Notes: generated from the letters alone by a model not told the origin. A stretch of 32,569 bases of DNA from an uncultured Blautia sp. (GCA_900539145.1 UQAX01000032.1:1-32569); one strand, 5' to 3'; shown: positions 15,425-23,477, numbered from the stretch's first letter. A program made the numbers and translations.

Positions 15425-17962
15425 TTGGATAAAAACGAGTACAGAGCAAAATTGGAAGAAATCGGTCAGTTAGTTGACAGACAGGATTACAAAGGCGCTC
15501 TAAAAATTGTAGATACCATTGATTGGCGTAGAGTACGCAGTGCCAGAACCTTATGTATGGTAGGCGAGATATACGAAGCTAATAAAAGGTATGAAGATAG
15601 TCGAAAACTTCTGCTCCTTGCACATCAGAGAGCTCCTATTGGAAGAACTGTCATATACAGATTAGTTGAGCTTTCTATTAAAATGGGTGAATTTGACGAG
15701 GCACTGAATTATTATAAGAAATTTGTGGAGATTTCTCCTAATGACAACAGCCGTTACATTTTAAAATATAAAATTTACAGAGCGAGACGTTCACCGATTG
15801 AAGAACAGATTGCAATTCTTCAGGATTATAAGAGCAAAGAGTATACGGAAAGATGGGCTTATGAGCTGGCACGGCTGTATGCAAAGGCAGGTATGAAGGA
15901 TGCTTGTATTGAAGAGTGTGACGACTTGATTTTATGGTTCAGCGAAGGAAAATATGTTACAAAGGCCATGGAATTAAAAATGCGCTTTACACCGCTGACA
16001 GCAGCGCAGCAGGAAAGCTATAACAAAGCAAAAGGTGTTCCTGTTCGTGCTGTTGAAATACCGAAGACAGTACCGGTGCAGATGAATGAACCTTTCAATC
16101 AGCAGCAGGATAAGGAAATTGAAGAGATATTAAACAGTATTAAGCTGGGAGAGCTTACACAGGAAGCTCCGTCTGAAGAAGTGAAGCCCCAGGAAGCACC
16201 TATGCAGCCAAAACAGCCGGAAGACCTTCCGGACCGTGTGGCACAGGGGCTAAGGGATGTGTTCCAGCCAAAGGCAGCAGTGTCAGAGGACGTGGAAACA
16301 GCGGCAACAAAAGAATCGTCTACGGCTACGGAAGAACAGGGATATGTGATTAAAGATTTAGAGCCGGAAGATATGACAAAGGGCACTGAATTTAAGCCGT
16401 TTCATATTGGAAGCGCAATGACAATGGAGGTAAAGGCAGAAGCCCCGAAATCAGAGATGCTTTCTTCTGATGGTGCAGCGACAGAAGCCTTTAAGACAGA
16501 TACAAAAAGTTTGGAAATTGATTTAGAAGCGCTTTTGGCAGAGACAGCAAACGAGTTGGCGCAGGCAGTTGCCGAAGGAACACAAGAAACTGTCCAAGAA
16601 GTAAACGAGGAAGTTGTGGAAGAGGCTGAAGAGACAGCTGCGGAAGAAACAAAGGAAGAGACGCTTTCGGAGATTTCAGAAGAACCGGGTGAAGAAGTTA
16701 CAGAAGAAGTTGAAGAAGCCGAAGAGGTTGCAGAGGAAAGTTCTGAAGAAGCAGAAGAAGATATTCTTCCTGCGCCGGCAGCGGCAAAGGCTGCTATGAT
16801 TGCAGAAAATTTAAGCGCTGTTTTTGAAGAAAAAGCAAATGAAATCGAAGCTTTGGCAGCAGAAAGTACAGAGGAAGAGTCCGAAGAAGCTTTAGCAGAA
16901 GCCGAAGAAATTACCGAAGAAGTTTTAGAGGAAGCTGCTGAGACACCAGAAGAAGCAGTAGAAGAGGCTGCGGAGGAAGAAGCATCTGAGGAGGCAACCA
17001 GAGAAATTCCTGTGGAAGAAGTCAAAGAAGCAATGGGTGAAATTGATTTTTCACAGGCTTTGGAACAAGAGATGGAGAAAGAAACTTCCGATGAGCCACA
17101 GCAGGAGGAAGGTCATATAAAACGTGTGGCAGCCTCAGCGGTAGATGAAACGCAGAAATCTTCTGCATTTCAGACAGCAGTCGAAGGCTTAATGCGTCAT
17201 CACCTTACAGAAGAAGAACACAGAAGATTATTTACATATTTTGCACCTGTTCCGGGTATGACACAGCAGATAAATGAAGCCTTAGATACTGCACAGGAGT
17301 CTGCATGTGCCAAGACATCTCAGGCAGGAAATATTATCGTTACAGGACGTGAAGGCTCCGGAAAGACAAGACTTTCAGAAGGGCTGATTAAAGCTCTTTG
17401 CAAAGAACGTCAGATGGAAGGCGCTAAGGTTGCGTTTATCACAGCAGAGGAATTGAATAAAAAAGACCCAATAGCCGTTGTGGGAAAATTATCAGGAGGA
17501 TTTCTGGTAGTTGAAAATGCAGGAGAATTAAACGAGGAAATAGTCGAAGATATGTCAAAGGCTATGGAATTTAAGACAAATCGTTTGACTGTAATTTTAG
17601 AGGATTTGAAACCGGGTATCCGCAGTCTGGAAGAAAAATATCCGGAATTTATCAAAAAATTTGACTCCCGCATTGTAATTCCTGTGTTTACCAATGATGA
17701 GCTGGTATCTTTTGCGAAAACTTATGCAAAAGAGCTGGGATATAAAATTGACGATATGGCAGTTCTTGCATTATATACTTTAATCGGAGATAATCAGAAC
17801 GAAGAAAATCCGGTCACAATCGGCACAGTCAGAGGCATGATGGATGAAGCCATTAAAAAAGCTTCTAAGAAAGGACGCCGATTAGGAAAGAAAGTGGCAA
17901 AACGCCATTTAGATGATGAAAGCGGCAGAATTATGCTGTATGAGAAAGATTTTGATATTTAG
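15425..17962 (+). CDS. TPR / acidic linker / AAA-like ATPase-fold protein of unknown function
   Basis: An 845-residue soluble protein in three parts. Residues about 1-190 are tetratricopeptide-like helical repeats (ALKIVDTIDWRRV, MGEFDEALNYYKKFVEISPND). Residues about 200-590 are a low-complexity linker rich in Glu and Ala, full of EEV/EEA runs and probably disordered. From about 610 an AAA-like domain begins, with Walker A GREGSGKT at 641-648 (Lys647). The Walker B-like stretch FLVVENAGEL lacks the usual Asp-Glu pair, so hydrolysis may be weak or absent. TTG at 15425 is preferred over GTG at 15416, because that GTG lies inside the AGAGGTGA ribosome site. It is followed 15 nt later by rsmA, so it may act in the same operon, perhaps in ribosome or envelope assembly, but that is a guess. 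I do not recognise a named family. Confidence 0.85.
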   Translation: MDKNEYRAKLEEIGQLVDRQDYKGALKIVDTIDWRRVRSARTLCMVGEIYEANKRYEDSRKLLLLAHQRAPIGRTVIYRLVELSIKMGEFDEALNYYKKFVEISPNDNSRYILKYKIYRARRSPIEEQIAILQDYKSKEYTERWAYELARLYAKAGMKDACIEECDDLILWFSEGKYVTKAMELKMRFTPLTAAQQESYNKAKGVPVRAVEIPKTVPVQMNEPFNQQQDKEIEEILNSIKLGELTQEAPSEEVKPQEAPMQPKQPEDLPDRVAQGLRDVFQPKAAVSEDVETAATKESSTATEEQGYVIKDLEPEDMTKGTEFKPFHIGSAMTMEVKAEAPKSEMLSSDGAATEAFKTDTKSLEIDLEALLAETANELAQAVAEGTQETVQEVNEEVVEEAEETAAEETKEETLSEISEEPGEEVTEEVEEAEEVAEESSEEAEEDILPAPAAAKAAMIAENLSAVFEEKANEIEALAAESTEEESEEALAEAEEITEEVLEEAAETPEEAVEEAAEEEASEEATREIPVEEVKEAMGEIDFSQALEQEMEKETSDEPQQEEGHIKRVAASAVDETQKSSAFQTAVEGLMRHHLTEEEHRRLFTYFAPVPGMTQQINEALDTAQESACAKTSQAGNIIVTGREGSGKTRLSEGLIKALCKERQMEGAKVAFITAEELNKKDPIAVVGKLSGGFLVVENAGELNEEIVEDMSKAMEFKTNRLTVILEDLKPGIRSLEEKYPEFIKKFDSRIVIPVFTNDELVSFAKTYAKELGYKIDDMAVLALYTLIGDNQNEENPVTIGTVRGMMDEAIKKASKKGRRLGKKVAKRHLDDESGRIMLYEKDFDI

Positions 17963-17977
17963 TCAGGAGGAAAAAAG

Positions 17978-18847
17978 ATGACAGCCCCTTATCTGGGAAA
18001 CCCTAAAAGAACCATAGAAGTTCTTCAAAAATACGATTTTGTTTTTCAGAAAAAATTCGGGCAGAATTTCCTGATTGATACCCATGTGTTGGATAAGATT
18101 ATAAGCGCTGCCGAGATTACAAAAGAGGATTTTGTACTGGAGATTGGTCCCGGAATTGGGACCATGACCCAGTATCTGGCATGTGCGGCCAGAGAAGTGG
18201 TTGCAGTTGAAATTGATAAAGCGCTGATACCAATTCTTGAGGATACGTTGCAGGACTACTCTAATGTAACTGTTCTCAACGAGGATATTTTAAAGGTCGA
18301 TATCAAAAAACTGGCAGATGAGCACAATAATGGAAAACCCATTAAAGTTGTGGCAAATCTGCCATATTATATTACAACACCGATTATCATGGGATTATTT
18401 GAAGGAGATGTGCCAATTGAGTCCATTACTGTAATGGTGCAAAAGGAAGTAGCGGACCGAATGCAGGTAGGACCTGGAACAAAGGAATACGGAGCGTTGT
18501 CATTGGCAGTGCAGTATTATGCAGAACCTTATATTGTAGCCAATGTGCCGCCTAACTGCTTTATGCCAAGACCGAAGGTGGGAAGCGCCGTTATACGTCT
18601 TACAAAACATGCAGAACCTCCGGTAGAGGTGTCTGATACAAAGCTGATGTTTCGCATTATTCGGGCATCCTTTAATCAGAGAAGAAAAACTCTTGCCAAC
18701 GGTTTAAATAATTCTCCGGAGCTTTCCTTTGGAAAAGAAGAAATTCAAAGAGCAATTAAGGCTTGTGGATTTCCTGAGGGAATTAGAGGAGAAGCATTGA
18801 CCTTAGAAGAGTTTGCTGCATTGACCAATGAATTTAAAAGTAAATAA
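17978..18847 (+). CDS. rsmA: 16S rRNA (adenine1518/1519-N6,N6)-dimethyltransferase
   Basis: RsmA (KsgA) transfers four methyl groups from SAM to two adjacent adenines in the 3' hairpin of 16S rRNA, a late 30S maturation checkpoint. The 289 residues match the usual length. Motifs in order: FGQNFLID near residue 30, the SAM-binding EIGPGIGTMTQYL, the acidic EIDK, NEDIL, then catalytic motif IV NLPYYITTP. The C-terminal part has PRPKVGSAV and FNQRRKTL, typical of the family. AGGAGG sits 8 nt upstream. It is 15 nt downstream of the TPR/AAA gene and closed by a strong terminator, so the two form an operon driven from 15297. Confidence 0.97.
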   Translation: MTAPYLGNPKRTIEVLQKYDFVFQKKFGQNFLIDTHVLDKIISAAEITKEDFVLEIGPGIGTMTQYLACAAREVVAVEIDKALIPILEDTLQDYSNVTVLNEDILKVDIKKLADEHNNGKPIKVVANLPYYITTPIIMGLFEGDVPIESITVMVQKEVADRMQVGPGTKEYGALSLAVQYYAEPYIVANVPPNCFMPRPKVGSAVIRLTKHAEPPVEVSDTKLMFRIIRASFNQRRKTLANGLNNSPELSFGKEEIQRAIKACGFPEGIRGEALTLEEFAALTNEFKSK

Positions 18848-18855
18848 GAAACAGA

Positions 18856-18894
18856 AAAACATCGCAGAGAAGTGAGTCTGCGATGTTTTTTTTT
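18856..18894 (+). terminator. Terminator of rsmA
   Basis: AAACATCGCAGA (18857-18868) pairs perfectly with TCTGCGATGTTT (18877-18888), followed by a T-run to 18894. Confidence 0.95.
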
Positions 18895-18949
18895 ATAAAT
18901 ATTAAAGGAAGGAGAGTCGGCATTAACGCCGACTTATGAAAAAGAAAAT

Positions 18950-18980
18950 ATAAAAATAATTTGCTCTGTATTATTTTTAT
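18950..18980. terminator. AT-only hairpin, possible terminator for the minus-strand ROK gene
   Basis: ATAAAAATAAT (18950-18960) is exactly complementary to ATTATTTTTAT (18970-18980) with a nine-base loop. It is 100 nt beyond the ROK stop. A second small hairpin, AGTCGGC/GCCGACT near 18914-18934, and a purine-rich AAAGGAAGGAG lie to its left, with only a five-codon frame (MKKKI) after them. Confidence 0.35.
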
Positions 18981-19079
18981 GATATTAGTATATATTGGAA
19001 ATATGTTCAAAGCATGATGAACTTGTGAAGAAATCGTGAACGAAATTGAAAACTTTTATGAATGTTCCACATTAAAGCC

Positions 19080-20237
19080 CTAAAAAGGAAGATGACAGGG
19101 AATTTGCAAGTGGTGAATATCTAAAAAGTTTTCAACGGATATCCGTGCGCCTCCTAAAAGACAGGAGAGATTTCCTAATTTTGAGGGGATAATGTTACAG
19201 TCTCTGTTTTGATGTCCGGCCAAGTATTCTGAAATTCTTTGGTTGATATCAGGAATATGATTGGAAAAAGCGCTGTTTAATACAATGATATCGGTATTAA
19301 AGGTGTTAATAATATTGTTAATGCCAATGGAGATGTATTTCACGAATAAATCCATCATTTCATGGGCAAGAGGCAGGTTTGCGTCATAATCCTTTAAAAA
19401 TTCAGATATTGTAACATTTTCTTTCTTCTGTCGGGCAGCATAATTTTCCAGAATAGCTCTTTGGGAGGCATAAAGCTCAAAGCAACCCTGATTTCCGCAG
19501 GGACATGGTTTTCCGTCAGGGAATAAGATGGTGTGCCCAAATTCACCGGCATATCCATCCCGTCCTTTATATAAGCGTCCGTTTACCAGAATTCCCATAC
19601 CAATTCCGTCATGCACATTGATATGTATCATATTTTTATATTTGTGATGAAAGGCGGCTTCTCCCAAAACAGAGAGATTTGCTTCATTTTCTACAAAGAC
19701 AGGAATTTGAAAGGTTTCCTGCAAATGTGTACCCAGACCGCTTTTGGGGAGAGGATAATAAGGCGTAAATAAAATTTCGTTTTTTTGGACAACTCCATAA
19801 ATACCAATGGAAACTCCGATAATTTTATTTTTAAACGCAGTATTTTCTCTGATATAGAAATTTAAAATCTGTTCTAAATTCTGCAAAAGATTATCCTGTG
19901 GACAGAAGGGGATTTTTTTGATTTCCTGTACTTCTCCCTTTAAGTTTGTCAAAAGGGCAATAATCTGCTGCGGTTGTATTTCTAAAGACAGGGCAAAACC
20001 ATAAGCTTTGTTAAACTCCAGCAGGATGGGCTTTCTTCCCATGGAGGTTTGGGCACTGCCGATTTCCCTGATGAAATGCTGTTCCAATAATTCCTGTACA
20101 ATATTGGAAATGGTTGCTTTCGTAAGGGATAATTGCTTTGCCAGTTCTGCTCTGGAAACAGGAGGGTTATTTATAATAAATTCTAATACCAGACGGCGGT
20201 TATTATTGCGTATCATTTCCTGATTGGCGATGGACAT
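19080..20237 (-). CDS. ROK-family transcriptional repressor (NagC/XylR type)
   Basis: A 385-residue sugar-responsive regulator. The N-terminal winged helix-turn-helix (residues about 10-65) contains PPVSRAELAKQLSLTKATISNIVQELL. The ROK domain follows, with VENEANLSVLGE, the glycine-rich IHINVHDGIGMG, RDGYAGEFGH and the zinc signature CPCGNQGCFE. Repressors carry ENEAN where ROK kinases have a catalytic Asp, so this is a sensor rather than a kinase. The start at 20237 follows AAGGAG by 8 nt; the frame extends 14 codons further but into the promoter. It stands alone with no sugar genes beside it, so the effector is unknown; ROK regulators usually bind mono- or amino-sugars. Confidence 0.93.
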   Translation of the reverse strand: MSIANQEMIRNNNRRLVLEFIINNPPVSRAELAKQLSLTKATISNIVQELLEQHFIREIGSAQTSMGRKPILLEFNKAYGFALSLEIQPQQIIALLTNLKGEVQEIKKIPFCPQDNLLQNLEQILNFYIRENTAFKNKIIGVSIGIYGVVQKNEILFTPYYPLPKSGLGTHLQETFQIPVFVENEANLSVLGEAAFHHKYKNMIHINVHDGIGMGILVNGRLYKGRDGYAGEFGHTILFPDGKPCPCGNQGCFELYASQRAILENYAARQKKENVTISEFLKDYDANLPLAHEMMDLFVKYISIGINNIINTFNTDIIVLNSAFSNHIPDINQRISEYLAGHQNRDCNIIPSKLGNLSCLLGGARISVENFLDIHHLQIPCHLPF

Positions 20238-20274
20238 AATAAAAGCTCCTTCGTATGTTAAACTTTTTGTTCTT

Positions 20275-20303
20275 ATCATACACTTTTATATGGAATGGGG
20301 CAA
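20275..20303 (-). promoter_or_regulatory. Promoter of the ROK regulator gene
   Basis: Minus strand: TTGCCC (20298-20303), 17 nt, TATGAT (20275-20280), about 38 nt before the start codon. Confidence 0.6.
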
Positions 20304-20364
20304 GGATATACATTTTTTCTTTTAAGAACCTTTCGAAAAACTTTAGAAGTATGTGGGAGAAAAT

Positions 20365-20508
20365 GTGGTATAATATAATTGCATAAAATACAATTATAGC
20401 TGATTACATCAGCTTATCGTCACATGCGTGACGAATTATACCGGCAATCCACGACTTGCCGAGTAAATGCTCTAATGAGCGCTTCCTCGTCTGCGTACGT
20501 GGTATAAT
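20365..20508 (+). repeat. Hairpin array bracketed by GTGGTATAAT direct repeats
   Basis: GTGGTATAAT occurs at 20365-20374 and 20499-20508. Between them are five consecutive hairpins: TATAATTG/CAATTATA (20374-20398), GCTGA/TCAGC (20399-20413), TCGTCAC/GTGACGA (20417-20434), CGGCAA/TTGCCG (20442-20461) and GCTC/GAGC (20469-20480). There is no reading frame of note. Each repeat is also an extended -10 motif (TG-G-TATAAT). This could be a small inserted element whose target was duplicated, or a structured RNA. Confidence 0.5.
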
Positions 20509-20509
20509 G

Positions 20510-20656
20510 AAATTGTCACATTAAGTATATATTCGGAAATATTGATACATTTTATGCTCAGTCTGCGCTCACTTTGAGCTTATAATCTCAAAGCGTGCTC
20601 GACAAATTCGCTAAAGGTGCATCAATATTTCTGAATAATATTTAAAGTGACAACTT
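20510..20656 (+). repeat. MITE-like long inverted repeat
   Basis: A left arm of 40 nt (20510-20549, containing TTGTCACATTAAG and GAAATATTGAT) is complementary to a right arm of 39 nt (20618-20656) at about 34 positions. The 68-nt centre folds again: CACTTTGAG near 20570 pairs with CTCAAAGCGTG near 20587 with small mismatches. The whole 147-bp unit forms one long cruciform or RNA hairpin. No coding capacity and no recognised transposase ends. Confidence 0.6.
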
Positions 20657-20666
20657 CGGTTTGGAA

Positions 20667-20692
20667 AGGAAATACCCTTTTGGGTGTTTCCT
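20667..20692 (+). other. Perfect 11-bp hairpin before the DUF1002-type gene
   Basis: AGGAAATACCC (20667-20677) pairs with GGGTGTTTCCT (20682-20692) with one G-U, loop TTTT. It lies about 50 nt before the start codon, beside a possible extended -10 (TG-G-TATATA, 20706-20713). No U-tract follows, so a leader or transcript-protecting structure is as likely as a terminator. Confidence 0.45.
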
Positions 20693-20743
20693 CGCCGGCA
20701 CATGTGGTATATAAAATATGTAGAATTTAAGGAGATTGAAGAT

Positions 20744-21643
20744 ATGAAGAAAAAAGGAATTGCGTTGCTGCTTACAGGTGTGATTATGGCATCTTGTTCT
20801 ATGCCTGTTTATGCGGACAGAGAGGATGCAAAGCTGGATGTTCCCTATATTTCGCTGGGAGCAGATTTGAATGCGCAGGAAAAGGCTTCTGTTTTGGAGC
20901 TTTTAGGTGTTTCGGAAAAGGATTTAGAAGATTATACTGTTGCTACGGTTACAAATAAGGATGAGCATAATTATCTGGACTCTTATCTGGATAAAAGTGT
21001 TATCGGTTCAAGGGCTCTTTCTTCTGTTCTGGTAGAGGGAAAAGAAGATGGAAACGGAATTCACGTAACAACAAAAAATATTACATACTGTACGCCGGGA
21101 ATGTACGAAAATGCCCTTGCCACAGCGGGAATTAAGGATGCGGATATTGTGGTGGCAGGTCCGTTTAAAATTTCAGGAACAGCGGCTTTGGTAGGTGCGA
21201 TTAAATCTTATGAAAATATGACAGGTGAAGAAGTAAAAGAAGAAAATGTAGAAACAGCTACCAATGAGCTGGTTATTACCGGACAGATTGCGGAAGACGT
21301 AGGAAGTCAGGAAAAAGCAGAGCAGCTCATCGGAGCAATTAAAGGAGAGGTAGTCAGCAGCGGCGTTTCATCACCGGAAGAAATCGGAGAAATTGTAGAC
21401 CAGGCTGTAAAAGAGATGGAGGTAAAGCTCTCTGAGGAAGACCGTCAGGCTATTGTAAAGCTCATGGAAAAAATCGAAAATCTGGATTTGGATATCAACA
21501 GCTTAAAAGAACAGGCAAAAAATCTTTACGATAAGATTGAAGATTTAGGATTAAAGCTGGATATTAATGAAGAAGAGGTAAAGGGATTTTTTGATAAAAT
21601 TATAGAGTTCTTTAAAAATTTATTTTCCGGTAATCAAGAATAA
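20744..21643 (+). CDS. Secreted DUF1002-family protein (YpuA-like)
   Basis: A 299-residue protein with a signal peptide (MKKKGIALLLTGVIMASCSMPVYA, cleavage after Ala-Asp-free VYA). The mature part matches DUF1002, a Firmicutes family of unknown role represented by Bacillus YpuA: TVTNKDEHNYLDSYLD, IGSRALSSVLVE, ITYCTPGMYENALATAGI and VAGPFKISGTAALVGAIK. The C-terminal 100 residues are charged amphipathic helices, a likely coiled coil ending in FKNLFSGNQE. A Cys in the signal region (ASCS) might be a poor lipobox, but the spacing to VYA favours ordinary secretion. AAGGAG lies 9 nt before this ATG; the frame extends 20 codons upstream through the hairpin, which is not credible. Function unknown. 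Confidence 0.88.
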   Translation: MKKKGIALLLTGVIMASCSMPVYADREDAKLDVPYISLGADLNAQEKASVLELLGVSEKDLEDYTVATVTNKDEHNYLDSYLDKSVIGSRALSSVLVEGKEDGNGIHVTTKNITYCTPGMYENALATAGIKDADIVVAGPFKISGTAALVGAIKSYENMTGEEVKEENVETATNELVITGQIAEDVGSQEKAEQLIGAIKGEVVSSGVSSPEEIGEIVDQAVKEMEVKLSEEDRQAIVKLMEKIENLDLDINSLKEQAKNLYDKIEDLGLKLDINEEEVKGFFDKIIEFFKNLFSGNQE

Positions 21644-21650
21644 GAAATTT

Positions 21651-21694
21651 GGAGCTGCCGCATTAGGCGTATATCATGTTTAAGCGGCAGCTCC
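21651..21694. terminator. Perfect 11-bp hairpin with conserved CATTAGGCGTA loop segment (copy 2)
   Basis: GGAGCTGCCGC (21651-21661) is exactly complementary to GCGGCAGCTCC (21684-21694). It lies between convergent genes, so it probably ends both transcripts, though no clear U-tract is present on either strand. Its left half and loop repeat the hairpin at 4773-4824. Confidence 0.65.
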
Positions 21695-21735
21695 TGCTTA
21701 TAAAAGGCTATGATAGATTTCTTTCATACAATTCT

Positions 21736-22383
21736 TTATGATTTCTTTTCAGAAAATTCCTGTATTTTTTCATTCAGAGAGAGCATACGTCTATCCAGAT
21801 TTGAAACGATATTTGCACATTCCTGAAGCTCACGGCGAATATAATCCGGTGCATTTCCCTCAAATTTATAATAGATTTTATGTTCCAGACTTGCCCAGAA
21901 ATCCTGTGCAATGGTGCGGATTTGTATTTCCACAATGGTATCCACAATTCCCTGTGTCAGATGAATAGGAACTGTCACCAGAATGTGATAGCTTTGATAT
22001 CCGCTTACTTTTGGGTGCGTAATGTAATCCTTCACAGAAACTACCTTTAAATCGCTTTGTTTTGTAATCATATCTGCAATCAAATAGATATCAGAAGTAA
22101 AAGAACATATAATACGAATACCTGCGATGTCATTTACGTACTTCACCATGTTTTCCACACTGGTTTCATAACCGTTCTTTTTTAGCTTATTTACAATACT
22201 TGCCGGAGTTTTAATGCGGGATTTAATGTGTTCAATAGGAGTATAATGATAAATGTGCTGAAATTCATCGTTGAGAATATCAATTTTTGTATTAATTTCT
22301 TTTAAAGCGGCGTTGTAGAGGAACATGAGCGTTTCCCAGCCGTCTGCATCTTCTTGTTTGATTAGTTCTATAAGTTTTTCCAT
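21736..22383 (-). CDS. relQ: Small alarmone synthetase (RelQ/YjbM-like (p)ppGpp synthetase)
   Basis: A 215-residue cytosolic GTP pyrophosphokinase, synthetase-only. It transfers pyrophosphate from ATP to GDP/GTP to make the stringent alarmone, without a hydrolase or ACT domain. Motifs in order: RIKTPASIVNKLKKNGYE (substrate-binding helix), NDIAGIRIIC, VKDYITHPKVSGYQSYH with the G-loop Tyr, and VEIQIRTIAQDFWASLEHK containing the catalytic Glu. The length fits SAS1/RelQ (about 210). GAGGA precedes the ATG by about seven nt. It has its own promoter inside a palindrome just upstream. In Firmicutes these enzymes are typically induced by cell-wall stress rather than by starvation. Confidence 0.95.
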   Translation of the reverse strand: MEKLIELIKQEDADGWETLMFLYNAALKEINTKIDILNDEFQHIYHYTPIEHIKSRIKTPASIVNKLKKNGYETSVENMVKYVNDIAGIRIICSFTSDIYLIADMITKQSDLKVVSVKDYITHPKVSGYQSYHILVTVPIHLTQGIVDTIVEIQIRTIAQDFWASLEHKIYYKFEGNAPDYIRRELQECANIVSNLDRRMLSLNEKIQEFSEKKS

Positions 22384-22411
22384 TTTTGTGTCCTCATTAA
22401 AGAAAATAAAA

Positions 22412-22451
22412 GTCTGTCACTTTTTCTTAGTATAGCAGAAAAGTGACAGAC
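22412..22451 (-). terminator. Long palindrome ending the EIIC transcript and overlapping the relQ promoter
   Basis: GTCTGTCACTTTTTCT (22412-22427) pairs with AGAAAAGTGACAGAC (22437-22451), one extra base, nine-base loop. Read on the minus strand it lies just past the EIIC-like stop and runs into TTTTATTTTC, as a terminator should. Confidence 0.7.
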
Positions 22452-22457
22452 AGTCAA
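22429..22457 (-). promoter_or_regulatory. relQ promoter embedded in the palindrome
   Basis: Minus strand: TTGACT (22452-22457), 17 nt, TATACT (22429-22434) with a TG-C extension. The spacer is one arm of the palindrome and the -10 is its loop, so a protein bound to the palindrome would cover the promoter. Confidence 0.7.
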
Positions 22458-22466
22458 AATAGATTT

Positions 22467-23477
22467 TTATGCTGTATGAAGAAGCATGTCCTGAGATTTA
22501 ATCAGATTTAATTTTCGCATACCGTTGGCAATAAACAATGTAAGGACGCCCGGCAGGATGAAATGAAACAGAAGGATTTTAAAAAACACCATCTGCGGGG
22601 CTTCTCCTGCTGTCATGGTTTCCCAAGTGGTCGTCTGTCCCATAAATCCCATAGTGCCCAGACCGGAACCGTTAGGTGAATTCTGCATTTTTCCTAAGAG
22701 AACGCCCAGAGGTCCTAAAATGGCGCTGGAAAGTATAGAAGGCAGCAGAAGGAATGGATTTTTCAAAATATTGGGAAGCAGCAGTAACGGTGTGCCTGTC
22801 CCGATAGAAAGAAGTCCTGAAAAGCCGTTTTCCCGATAACTTGCAACAGCCATTCCTACCATACTGCAACAGCAGCCGATGGTTGCCGCTCCGGCAGCCG
22901 GTCCTGATAATCCCGCTATAACGCCCAGTGCAGCAGTACCGATAGGGAAAACAACGGCGATGCTCATAAGCACTGCAACGATTATCCCCATAAGGAGAGG
23001 CTGTTGCTGTGCTCCCCAATTTACACAGTTGCCAAACTCCTGTATAAAGTAATTCAGGGGTGTCTCCAGCAAAAGATTTATAAGTTCTCCGCATAAAAAT
23101 CCCGTAAGAGGACACAGAAATAAATCAAAACGAGTTTTTTTGACAAAGAGGCGAGAAAGCTCAATAGCTGTAAAGGCAGCCAGAAAAGAGCACAAAAATG
23201 TTGACGGACCGGCGGCATCTCCTCCTAACATACCTGCAATACCGGCACACAGTACAACGAGAGGCGCTTCCTGAAGCTGGCAGGCAACACCCACCCCAAT
23301 GCCTATTCCGGTAAGTCCGGTAGCAAGCCCGCTTAAATGAATAAGCGTACTGCTAAAGTCACCGGGGAAAAGGTTCGCAACCTGTTGCAAAAACATTCCC
23401 ATAATCAATGTGGCAAAGATGCCGCATGCCATTCCATGAACACCTTCTATGAAAAATCGTTCAAACAGTTTTTTCAT
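22467..23477 (-). CDS. Orphan PTS EIIC-like membrane protein
   Basis: A 336-residue, very hydrophobic, Gly/Ala-rich protein with eight to ten membrane segments that resembles the PTS_EIIC_2 type of permease domain: FFIEGVHGMACGIFATLIMGM at the N-terminus, FPIGTAALGVIAGLSGPAAGAATIGCCCSMVGMA and ILGPLGVLLGKMQN further on. No EIIA or EIIB domain or phosphorylatable Cys/His module is fused or adjacent, so it is not a complete PTS permease and may be a transporter or sensor of another kind. Its ATG overlaps the stop of the S1-domain gene (ATGA at 23474-23477), implying translational coupling. Specificity is unknown. Confidence 0.82.
   Translation of the reverse strand: MKKLFERFFIEGVHGMACGIFATLIMGMFLQQVANLFPGDFSSTLIHLSGLATGLTGIGIGVGVACQLQEAPLVVLCAGIAGMLGGDAAGPSTFLCSFLAAFTAIELSRLFVKKTRFDLFLCPLTGFLCGELINLLLETPLNYFIQEFGNCVNWGAQQQPLLMGIIVAVLMSIAVVFPIGTAALGVIAGLSGPAAGAATIGCCCSMVGMAVASYRENGFSGLLSIGTGTPLLLLPNILKNPFLLLPSILSSAILGPLGVLLGKMQNSPNGSGLGTMGFMGQTTTWETMTAGEAPQMVFFKILLFHFILPGVLTLFIANGMRKLNLIKSQDMLLHTA

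Noticed and set aside
16402..17025. Ser/Ala-rich minus-strand frame
   Set aside because: It is the complement of the GAA/GAG/GCA-rich acidic linker of the TPR/AAA gene; no start signal.
19080..20237. ROK protein as a sugar kinase
   Set aside because: It has an N-terminal helix-turn-helix and ENEAN in place of the catalytic Asp motif, so a repressor is the better call.
20684..20743. Upstream extension of the DUF1002-type protein
   Set aside because: These codons run through an 11-bp hairpin and precede the only good SD (AAGGAG at 20729-20734); the signal peptide starts at 20744.
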